Shown piece after piece: positions 1-5,584 of a stretch of DNA of 7,885 bases. Positions within the stretch are counted from its first letter, which is position 1. Every line of letters starts with the position of its first letter. Made by a program: the position numbers and the translations under genes. This stretch comes from Mucilaginibacter sp. (GTDB taxonomy: Bacteria > Bacteroidota > Bacteroidia > Sphingobacteriales > Sphingobacteriaceae). Below the pieces are notes generated by a model, which did no database searches, had not been told where the DNA came from, and was given only the letters and a program-made list of their open reading frames with translations. The stretch covers positions 1 through 7,885 of the forward strand of contig JACMRC010000057.1 in NCBI GenBank assembly GCA_014376655.1, in the 5' to 3' direction.

Positions 1-165
1 AATACTGTTAGTGTTATTTGTTGTATTCATCTGATTGTCAGATAAATATACAAATAAATAATCAAAAATAAAAGCTAATTAACTCATTATCAAATACTTA
101 TTTTTATGAATGTAACTAACTTTTTAATGCGTTTGCCCTGGTTAGTAACCATTTTGCTACATCGG
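1..165. other. AT-rich spacer downstream of the small conserved gene
   Basis: No gene is visible here. The spacer is very AT-rich. It carries a perfect 6-bp inverted repeat, ATCTGA-TTG-TCAGAT, at 29-43, and a perfect 5-bp one, TGGTT-AGT-AACCA, at 139-151. The second lies 15 bases beyond the stop codon of the minus-strand gene that ends at 166. Neither is followed by a T-run in the needed direction, so neither is called as an intrinsic terminator. Either could be a short processing hairpin or chance in AT-rich DNA. Confidence 0.5.
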
Positions 166-573
166 TTATATTGCCCGCATCTTGTTTCCTTTAGGATCAT
201 GGGTTACCTCGGCTAAGCCCAAAGCTTCCATCAATGGCGGGACATACATACCAAAGCGGCCACGCAGACCTTTCTTTAGACCATACCAGCCACCAACCGG
301 GTTGCGTTCGGCGCGGCCCCAGGCTTCAACTGTTCCGTCTTTTGCGGGTTTTTGCTCGTCGGCGCTGCCAAGTTCCATCCAGTCGCCGTGCGCCTTTAAC
401 ATAGCGTGTAGGTCAGCAAGGGCGCGGTAATCATAATGTAATACCGTTTTGCCTACTGTGCACACCAAAATTTCTTTACCGTTTTTTACATCAGTATGCA
501 TGGTGTAGTCTGACGATAGTGGTGGGGTTTTTAATGCCAGCGGGTTTTCTTTATTGCCGATACTTGCGTCCAT
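166..573 (-). CDS. Small conserved protein of unknown function (135 aa)
   Basis: The function is not recognised. The protein is soluble, with no signal peptide or membrane segment. It is rich in short conserved-looking blocks: KENPLALKTPP at residues 8-18, TVGKTVLHYDYR at 39-50, LHAMLKAHGDWMELGSADEQ at 55-74, EAWGR at 83-87 and GGWYGLKKGLRGRFGMYVPP at 94-113. The density of Gly, Trp and charged residues suggests a compact single-domain protein. From memory it resembles a Bacteroidota/Proteobacteria family catalogued as DUF6855, but I cannot confirm that number. The ATG at 573 is supported by a second, decayed copy of the same 5' end at 2966-3001, where 9 of the first 12 residues match. It lies 79 bases downstream of the GH36-like gene on the same strand and could be cotranscribed with it, but nothing links their functions. 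Confidence 0.8.
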   Translation of the reverse strand: MDASIGNKENPLALKTPPLSSDYTMHTDVKNGKEILVCTVGKTVLHYDYRALADLHAMLKAHGDWMELGSADEQKPAKDGTVEAWGRAERNPVGGWYGLKKGLRGRFGMYVPPLMEALGLAEVTHDPKGNKMRAI

Positions 574-652
574 CTTAAATTATTTTGTATGAAATTAAGA
601 ATATAATTGTCAAGAAGATATTACGGAGATATAACTTTTGATAAAACTATTA

Positions 653-2815
653 TCACTCTACAACTAACCAGGTATAGTTTTCGGGCGCTATAGTTACATT
701 AACTTCAATTTCATAATTACGGTTAAGCGCGTATCTCTTGCCCGGTTGGTCTTTTTCCTGCACTATAGCGGTTGTAGTTAACCCTGTATAATACAACGGA
801 AGCATTATTTTCCTGGTAATTTTTTCTTTGGTTGGGTTAAATAACATCACCAATCCTTTTTGTTTTAAATAGGGATCTACATGCATAATGCCGTCCCAAT
901 TTCGGCCATCTGCTCTTCTAAGATGGATAATATCAGCATTAAGTATATCCCGGTAATGTTTATACCAGCTTATTGTTTTTATAACTAATTGCTTTGTTTT
1001 GTCGGTATCATATAAGCGCGGGCCGCGGTAACAGGCCTGTACACCCGCACCGTAGTACTGCATCATTAATTGCTCATAATCAGTTAAATGTTTTTCAAGC
1101 GGTTCAAGCACCGCTTCTTCACCGCCGCCCTGGTAACGGGTTAAAGGCACAAATCCCCATCCCATTGAAGGTGTTTTATCCCACGTTCCATCAAAAATGT
1201 TTTGACGGTTCAATATCTTCTGTTGCTCACGCGGTAAAGAAAAATTTACTTCGCGATACCCTAAAGCAATTTTGTTTGATCCGTCCAGGAAATACCAGTC
1301 GGGCGCGTTAACATAAATACCCCGCTCGTTACACCAGCGGTACAATTCTTTTTGCAACTCAATTTGCTTCCATTGCGAATCGCCTAAACCCATATGTCCG
1401 GGATGTGAAGTTGACGCGCACAAATCGCCCGGATAGGGGCCGTCATTTTCAAAAATATCAAAGCCGGTATTTGCCATAAAATATTTTAGTTTGCTAATGT
1501 AGGCTAACCCCCATTTACTGCCCATGCAGGGTGCGTGGCCAAACAATGCCGCAACATCCGGCTTGCCGCTTACCGGATCGATCACATCGTCTTCGTCACT
1601 TATTCTACGGGAACTAAACAGCGAATAACTGCCTATTTTTAGGCCCCTTTTATGAGCTTCCTGTGCTAAGGCCTTCCATTTCCTGATATTTATGGCGCTT
1701 GTATCTTCCATATTGCAATGGCTGCCAAAGCTTAATATTAATGCCTCGTAACCGGTTGTGGCGCATTGGTTTATGGCTTCCTTTACCTGGTTGTCATTCT
1801 TGCTTACAAGATGCATAAATATGGGGTTCTCGGCGGTCCATGGGGCTACCGTAGCATACATTTTTCTGATCATCAACCCTCGTCTTTCCCTGTCGTAAGT
1901 GTCAATCAATAGTTCATGCGTACGTACTGAGTTAAAAACATTGGTTGGATCAACTTTAACACTTGTAACCTTTTCCGGGTATACCCGCAATAAACAAGGG
2001 GTTTGGAAATTGTAGTTTACCTGCGATGTGTAACTTGAATCAACATCCCAGTGCTTTGTTTGGTCGCTAATGTTATAACGCATGGCGTTGTTAAACGCGT
2101 AGTTTGTTTCAATGTAAATACCGTGTTGTTTTTGCATTTGGTCGGGCGTGCCAATAACGGCGCTTTCTTCTTCAACAATTGCTAAAATTTCATTTACACA
2201 CCTGTTTATGGTTATAGCGTGATTGCTGTTGTTTTTAACAGATAACGACTTTACAATAAGTGGAATACCATCGTATAATTCATAATGGATGGCTACGTCA
2301 ATACCTTTTAATGAAGCTGATTGAAAATTAAGAGTTAGCATTTTCCCGGTCGTACTTTTAATTCCGCCGGCCCATGATGTTTGTTTCCATTTTATATAAG
2401 GTTGGATATCGGATACGGTGTATGACTTAAACTGAAAATCACTTTCGTGCGCTATAAAAACGTCAATCCAATCGGGCATTAAGTAAGCATGTTCTTTCTG
2501 CCCGTATAATCCGCCTATATTAATTTTTTTGCCATTAATTATTAGCTCCGCTTCAGGCTTAACATCGCGTAATAGTTGTTGGTTGTTACTTAAATTTTCA
2601 TAACTCACACAAGCAACATTGGGTTGTATGCGAAAAACTCGTTTTAGTAATCCATTAGACAAACTAATTTCTTTCCCGTTTTTTGATTGCGTTATAACTG
2701 CCGGGTAACCCGAGCTATTAATAAGCCAGTCGTTTGTTTTTTTTACAGATTGACTTTTACCATGTAAAGTAATGAATAGTAAGATTAGAAACGCTGGGAT
2801 CCTCAAGTTATTCAT
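653..2815 (-). CDS. Secreted alpha-galactosidase-like glycoside hydrolase (GH36-like TIM barrel)
   Basis: This 720-residue protein is predicted to hydrolyse a terminal glycosidic linkage, probably an alpha-galactoside. The N-terminus (1-22, hydrophobic run at 8-16, then HGKSQS) looks like a Sec signal peptide, so the enzyme is periplasmic or surface-exposed. Residues about 30-300 form a beta-rich N-terminal domain, as in clan GH-D enzymes. The barrel covers about 330-620, and a C-terminal beta domain (about 640-720) ends in YTWLVVE. The block GFDIFENDGPYPGD (451-464) matches the end of barrel strand beta-4, where GH27/GH36 enzymes carry the nucleophile; D453 or D458 is the candidate. NAPDWYFLDGSNK (503-515) and YREVNFSLPRE (520-530) resemble a subgroup usually annotated only as alpha-galactosidase. 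The exact substrate and acid/base residue are not assignable. No SusC/SusD pair is adjacent. The AT-rich 5' region shows no convincing promoter. The start is the first ATG, just before the signal peptide. Confidence 0.8.
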   Translation of the reverse strand: MNNLRIPAFLILLFITLHGKSQSVKKTNDWLINSSGYPAVITQSKNGKEISLSNGLLKRVFRIQPNVACVSYENLSNNQQLLRDVKPEAELIINGKKINIGGLYGQKEHAYLMPDWIDVFIAHESDFQFKSYTVSDIQPYIKWKQTSWAGGIKSTTGKMLTLNFQSASLKGIDVAIHYELYDGIPLIVKSLSVKNNSNHAITINRCVNEILAIVEEESAVIGTPDQMQKQHGIYIETNYAFNNAMRYNISDQTKHWDVDSSYTSQVNYNFQTPCLLRVYPEKVTSVKVDPTNVFNSVRTHELLIDTYDRERRGLMIRKMYATVAPWTAENPIFMHLVSKNDNQVKEAINQCATTGYEALILSFGSHCNMEDTSAINIRKWKALAQEAHKRGLKIGSYSLFSSRRISDEDDVIDPVSGKPDVAALFGHAPCMGSKWGLAYISKLKYFMANTGFDIFENDGPYPGDLCASTSHPGHMGLGDSQWKQIELQKELYRWCNERGIYVNAPDWYFLDGSNKIALGYREVNFSLPREQQKILNRQNIFDGTWDKTPSMGWGFVPLTRYQGGGEEAVLEPLEKHLTDYEQLMMQYYGAGVQACYRGPRLYDTDKTKQLVIKTISWYKHYRDILNADIIHLRRADGRNWDGIMHVDPYLKQKGLVMLFNPTKEKITRKIMLPLYYTGLTTTAIVQEKDQPGKRYALNRNYEIEVNVTIAPENYTWLVVE

Positions 2816-2881
2816 AGTTAATTAAGGTTATAAGGCAAGATAAATAAAATAGCGATATTTTTATCGAAACATCGCCAGGCC

Positions 2882-2959
2882 AAGCGTCAACACTTACGAT
2901 AATAGAAAGTAAGCGTGGACGCTTACAACATTATTCAGACAACCGTGGACGCTTGTCTG
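2882..2959. repeat. Three evenly spaced palindromes (REP-like cluster)
   Basis: Three copies of one palindromic core, AAGCGT-NN-ACGCTT, lie in a row. Copy 1 (2882-2895) is AAGCGT-CA-ACACTT with one mismatched pair. Copy 2 (2909-2926) is a perfect 8-bp stem, GTAAGCGT-GG-ACGCTTAC. Copy 3 (2936-2959) has CAGACAA / TTGTCTG outer arms, one C-C mismatch and a CGT-GG-ACG centre. Their centres are 29 and 30 bp apart. The cores are alike, but the outer arms differ and are themselves self-complementary, which suggests selection for hairpin formation. This fits a dispersed REP-like intergenic element, or less likely a row of operators for a dimeric regulator. Nothing else in the window matches the core. 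Confidence 0.65.
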
Positions 2960-3001
2960 GGCGGTGAGCGGGTTTTCTTTAGTGCCGATAAGTGGGTCCA
3001 T
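2894..3001 (-). pseudogene. Relic of a second copy of the small conserved gene (5' end only)
   Basis: An ATG at 3001 opens a 35-codon frame ending at 2894. Its first 12 residues (MDPLIGTKENPL) match the start of the intact 135-aa protein (MDASIGNKENPL) at 9 of 12 positions. At DNA level, 31 of 35 bases of 2967-3001 match 539-573, and some similarity continues upstream of the start codon. Homology stops at codon 12, and the frame then runs through the palindrome cluster, where the repeats are read as SVHG and SVHA. The rest of the gene is missing. It is most simply a truncated duplicate cut at, or replaced by, the palindromic element; a functional 35-residue peptide is unlikely. Confidence 0.6.
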
Positions 3002-3043
3002 CTTAATTTATTTGAAGTTAGGATTTAATTAAAGGTATACATA

Positions 3044-3565
3044 TTACGCCAATTCTAATTTCATCATGATATCTGTTTGTATATCATTACCTACTTTAAA
3101 CTGGTGCTGATCAAATATTACAAAGCCATTTTTTTGATAGAATTTGATACCACGTAAGTTCATCTCCCATACACCCAACCATATATAAGTTTTGTTGCTT
3201 AACTTCGCTATCTTTATAATCTCATTGATCAATAACTCGCCGATTTTTTTGCCCTGGTGCCCATGTAATACATAAATGCGTTCAATCTCCAGGCCTTGTG
3301 CTTCCTGTAATTCGGTTTGTGCATTGCCGGTATTTATTTTAAAGTAGGCTATGGGTTCACCATCAATTTCGGCAAAATAAAATTCAGACTCGGGGTTATC
3401 TATTTCTTCGGATAAAGATTGCTCCGTCAGGTGGTCGCTCAAAAAGATCTCCAGATCCGAAGGGTTATTCAGGTGCGCAAAAGCATCTACAAAAGTTTTA
3501 TGGCTGATGTAATGTAAGGCCTTAATCCTTGAAGGACTAACTTTAGTAATATTGATATTATCCAC
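3044..3565 (-). CDS. GNAT-family N-acetyltransferase, PaiA-like
   Basis: This 173-residue cytoplasmic protein has the length and layout of a single GNAT domain, which transfers an acetyl group from acetyl-CoA to an amine. The acetyl-CoA-binding motif A is LEIERIYVL...QGKKIGELL (92-112), with Q104-G-K-K-I-G109 forming the pyrophosphate loop. Motif B is IWLGVWEMN...IKFYQKNGF (128-148). The pairing of ERIYV with WLGVWE and the end DIQTDIMMKLEL resemble Bacillus PaiA-type polyamine acetyltransferases, so a polyamine or other small amine is a plausible substrate, though this is inferred from similarity only. Translation starts at a GTG codon; no ATG lies nearby in frame, and the only codons between it and the preceding TAA are TTA TTT ACT. 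It sits 9 bases downstream of the AlkD-like gene in the same frame, so cotranscription is very likely. Confidence 0.85.
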   Translation of the reverse strand: MDNINITKVSPSRIKALHYISHKTFVDAFAHLNNPSDLEIFLSDHLTEQSLSEEIDNPESEFYFAEIDGEPIAYFKINTGNAQTELQEAQGLEIERIYVLHGHQGKKIGELLINEIIKIAKLSNKTYIWLGVWEMNLRGIKFYQKNGFVIFDQHQFKVGNDIQTDIMMKLELA

Positions 3566-3574
3566 AGTAAATAA

Positions 3575-4282
3575 TTAGCACTTTACCGTCTTTTTCTTCT
3601 TGGTCAAACTTCCCCTTGCCTGTGCTTTTGCAATGTATTCGATAGCATCGGGTACATAGCATGATGTTCCATTTTTATCAACAGTAACAACGCCGATTTT
3701 TTTGGCAGCTTCATGAACATAATCATTTAACGCACTTACATAACTGCCGGCAGATATTATAAAGATGTTCATGGCCGATCTAACCCTATCCGGCGATGAG
3801 TGAATAGTGTTAACCACCCGATCTATTAGCCCTTTTAAGTTATCTAAAGGAAGATCTTCATCAGGTTTAAGCGTTACAAGGTTTGATAGCGTCGACCAGC
3901 CAGCGGCGGTTATATGCGTTTGATTTGAGTTTATCCAGTTTAAAGCCATCTCAAAACCATGCTTGCCCTCGGCAGCTACCCAGGGTACAGTATATTCGCT
4001 AATATTATTTGATAGCGCCCGTTCCACCCAGGTTTGCAGGTCTGCCGGCGTCATTTGGTTATCGTCGGCAATTAAGCCGGCAAGGTACTGTGCATCCGCA
4101 TTACCGGTAGCGTACAGGTCCTTTGCCAATTGGTAGTCTTTTTTAACCTTTTTTTGAATAGGCTTTAGATATTCAACCTTTACACCAAAAAAGGGCTCTT
4201 TAACCCCATGCTTTACTAAAATGTTTTTGATCTTATCGTCGCCACGAACTTTAAGCTCGGCCATTATCTCGTCTACCGTCAT
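3575..4282 (-). CDS. AlkD-like DNA alkylation repair family protein
   Basis: This 235-residue all-helical protein belongs to the HEAT-repeat AlkD/AlkC superfamily, whose characterised members are DNA glycosylases removing N3- or N7-alkylated purines. The characteristic segments are FFGVKVEYLKPIQKKVKK (31-48), ADAQYLAGLIADDNQMTPAD (62-81) and DLQTWVERA (81-89). In Bacillus cereus AlkD this region is followed by a W-D-x-x-D stretch carrying the catalytic Asp. Here it reads SNNISEYTVPWVAAE (91-105), with no such Trp-Asp pair, so glycosylase activity is uncertain and E96 is only a possible substitute. The C-terminus is basic (TKKKKTVKC), compatible with DNA contact. It is first in a two-gene operon with the GNAT gene and is transcribed divergently from the HipA-like gene. 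The ATG at 4282 gives a full-length N-terminus. Confidence 0.8.
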   Translation of the reverse strand: MTVDEIMAELKVRGDDKIKNILVKHGVKEPFFGVKVEYLKPIQKKVKKDYQLAKDLYATGNADAQYLAGLIADDNQMTPADLQTWVERALSNNISEYTVPWVAAEGKHGFEMALNWINSNQTHITAAGWSTLSNLVTLKPDEDLPLDNLKGLIDRVVNTIHSSPDRVRSAMNIFIISAGSYVSALNDYVHEAAKKIGVVTVDKNGTSCYVPDAIEYIAKAQARGSLTKKKKTVKC

Positions 4283-4419
4283 GGCAAATGGTTTAAAGTA
4301 CGGTTAAAGATAAATACTTAGTCCTGAATTAAAAATTATTATAATCGAATGATTTGATTGTGTAATACTCTTTTTTTAATGTGGATCGCTTATGATGTAA
4401 TGCATGCTTATTATAATAA
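4283..4419. promoter_or_regulatory. Divergent promoter region between the AlkD-like and HipA-like genes
   Basis: This 137-bp AT-rich spacer must hold promoters in both directions. Leftward, the minus strand carries TATCTTTA (4312 to 4305), one base off the Bacteroidota -7 consensus TAnnTTTG; it would give a leader of roughly 15 bases before the ATG at 4282, but the -33 element is only a run of Ts. Rightward, TTTG (4353-4356) lies 20 bases before TAATGTGG (4377-4384), a poorer -7 match. A perfect 12-bp palindrome TTATTATAATAA (4408-4419) touches the ATG at 4420. It could be an autoregulatory site but is low-complexity sequence. Confidence 0.35.
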
Positions 4420-5223
4420 ATGAGTAGTTTTAAAGCCAGATATCAAATGGAACTTAGAACCGTAAATGTTACCCGTTATGTTACCCCTTTGCGCGAAGGT
4501 GGGTCGCTGCCCGCAATTGCCGAGGCCGATGACGAGTTTTTGTATGTGCTTAAATTTAGAGGAGCAGGGCAAGGTGTAAAGGCGTTGATCGCTGAACTTA
4601 TAGGCGGCGAATTGTCGCGTGTATTAGGCTTAAAGATCCCCGAGCTGGTGTTTGCCAACTTAGACGAAGCCTTTGGCCGCACCGAAGGCGATGAAGAGAT
4701 CCAGGACCTGTTGAAAGCAAGTGTAGGTTTAAACCTCGCGCTGCATTACCTGTCGGGTGCTATAACCTTTGATCCTGCTGTTACGGTAGTAGATCATAAG
4801 CTGGCCTCGCAAATTGTATGGATGGACTGCCTGCTTACCAATGTGGATCGTACACCGCGCAACACCAATATGCTGATATGGCATAAAGAGCTATGGCTGA
4901 TAGATCATGGTGCCGCTTTGTATTTCCACCACTCGTGGGATAACTGGAAGGAGCAGGCCGTGCGCTCGTTTGTACAGGTTAAAGACCATGTTTTGTTAAT
5001 GAGTGCAACCGAACTGGAAACTGTAGATACCGAGTTTAAAGCTATCTTAACAGAAAAGGCTATCCGCGATATAGCAGCGTTGATACCAGATAAGTGGCTG
5101 GCAGAGGAGGCCGAAGAAGCAGCCGAGCGAAGAGAAGTATATGTGCAATTCTTATTGCTGCGGATAGCGGCATCAGACATATTTATAAAAGAAGCAAATC
5201 ATGCCAGGGAAACACGTTTTTGA
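4420..5223 (+). CDS. HipA-like kinase-fold protein (HipA_2 type), partner of DUF3037
   Basis: This 267-residue cytoplasmic protein has the core of a HipA-like Ser/Thr kinase without the N-terminal HipA domain. A Gly-rich stretch with a candidate ATP lysine is LKFRGAGQG (44-52, K45). The catalytic loop is DCLLTNVDRTPRNTNML (136-152), where D143 would be the catalytic base and N148 a metal ligand. LIDHGAAL (160-167) supplies the DFG-like metal Asp, D162. These residues are all present, so the protein is probably an active phosphotransferase, but its target is unknown. It overlaps the next gene by 23 bases. No HipB-like HTH antitoxin gene is nearby, so it is not a classic HipBA module. A second ATG at 4447 would give a 258-residue form beginning MELRTVNVTRYVTP, which looks more like the conserved start of the family; I prefer neither strongly. 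Confidence 0.8.
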   Translation: MSSFKARYQMELRTVNVTRYVTPLREGGSLPAIAEADDEFLYVLKFRGAGQGVKALIAELIGGELSRVLGLKIPELVFANLDEAFGRTEGDEEIQDLLKASVGLNLALHYLSGAITFDPAVTVVDHKLASQIVWMDCLLTNVDRTPRNTNMLIWHKELWLIDHGAALYFHHSWDNWKEQAVRSFVQVKDHVLLMSATELETVDTEFKAILTEKAIRDIAALIPDKWLAEEAEEAAERREVYVQFLLLRIAASDIFIKEANHARETRF

Positions 5224-5584
5224 GTACGCCGTAGTTCGCGTTGTACCAAGGGTAGAGCGTGAAGAGTTTATGAATGTAGGGGTTGTGCTGTACTGCAAGA
5301 AGCTTAACTTCCTGCAAGCCATAATCACTGTTAACGAAGCAAAGATCTGTTGCTTTACCAACCCAGACGAAGCTCAGCAGATCAAAGATAACCTGCACGC
5401 GTTCGAGCAGATCTGCAAAGGCAGCACAGAAGGCGGGCCTATAGCACAGTTGGACGAAGCGTCACGCTTCCGTTGGCTTACGGCTACACGCAGTACAGTT
5501 GTACAGGCATCTAAAGTACACCCGGGCTTATCAGTAGACCCGCAGCAGACATTAGAAAAACTACACGCGCAATTGGTACTATAA
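5201..5584 (+). CDS. DUF3037 family protein
   Basis: This 127-residue cytoplasmic protein has the hallmark DUF3037 N-terminus: FEYAVVRVVPRVEREEFMNVGVVLYC (7-32), in which beta-strands flank the PRVEREEF turn. A middle segment rich in Asp and Gln (54-75) and a block RFRWLTATRSTVVQASKVHPGL (89-110) follow. The molecular function of DUF3037 is not established. Genes of this family are often found next to HipA_2-type genes. Here the ATG lies 23 bases inside the HipA-like gene in another frame, which points to translational coupling and fixed stoichiometry. It could be a substrate, regulator or antitoxin-like partner of the kinase, but this is inference from context. Its TAA (5582-5584) directly touches the stop codon of the convergent GH88 gene. 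Confidence 0.85.
   Translation: MPGKHVFEYAVVRVVPRVEREEFMNVGVVLYCKKLNFLQAIITVNEAKICCFTNPDEAQQIKDNLHAFEQICKGSTEGGPIAQLDEASRFRWLTATRSTVVQASKVHPGLSVDPQQTLEKLHAQLVL

Larger units (their letters stand above)
2816..3043. other. Spacer with palindrome cluster and gene relic
   Basis: This region separates the 3' end of the GNAT gene from the start of the GH36-like gene. It divides into an AT-rich leader next to the glycosidase start (2816-2880), a cluster of three related palindromes (2882-2959), and a decayed copy of the 5' end and upstream region of the small conserved gene (2966 to about 3030). The leader contains a weak hairpin, CGATA-TTTT-TATCG, at 2853-2866. I see no clear TAnnTTTG promoter element for the glycosidase gene. 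Confidence 0.6.

Noticed and set aside
29..43. Perfect inverted repeat ATCTGA-TTG-TCAGAT
   Set aside because: It is short, in very AT-rich DNA, with no linked gene start and no poly-T tail; possibly chance or part of a feature outside the window.
182..430. Plus-strand open frame of 82 codons
   Set aside because: It lies inside the well-conserved minus-strand gene and its product (Pro/Arg/Ser-rich) resembles no protein; it is a shadow frame.
639..655. Hairpin TGATAA-N5-TTATCA at the stop codon of the GH36-like gene
   Set aside because: The stem is AT-only apart from one pair and no T-run follows, so it is too weak to call as a terminator.
994..1311. Plus-strand open frame of 105 codons
   Set aside because: It is antisense to the barrel core of the GH36-like gene, with no domain or plausible start context.
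2882..2959. CRISPR array as an explanation for the regular repeats
   Set aside because: There are only three imperfect palindromes with short, unequal intervals and differing arms; no direct-repeat and spacer structure and no cas genes.
4476..5180. Two minus-strand open frames under the HipA-like gene (4476-4682 and 4905-5180)
   Set aside because: Both are antisense to conserved kinase motifs and have low-complexity Ser/Ala-rich translations.
5173..5398. Two overlapping minus-strand open frames under the DUF3037 start
   Set aside because: They are antisense to the highly recognisable DUF3037 N-terminus, and neither has a recognisable fold or signal.
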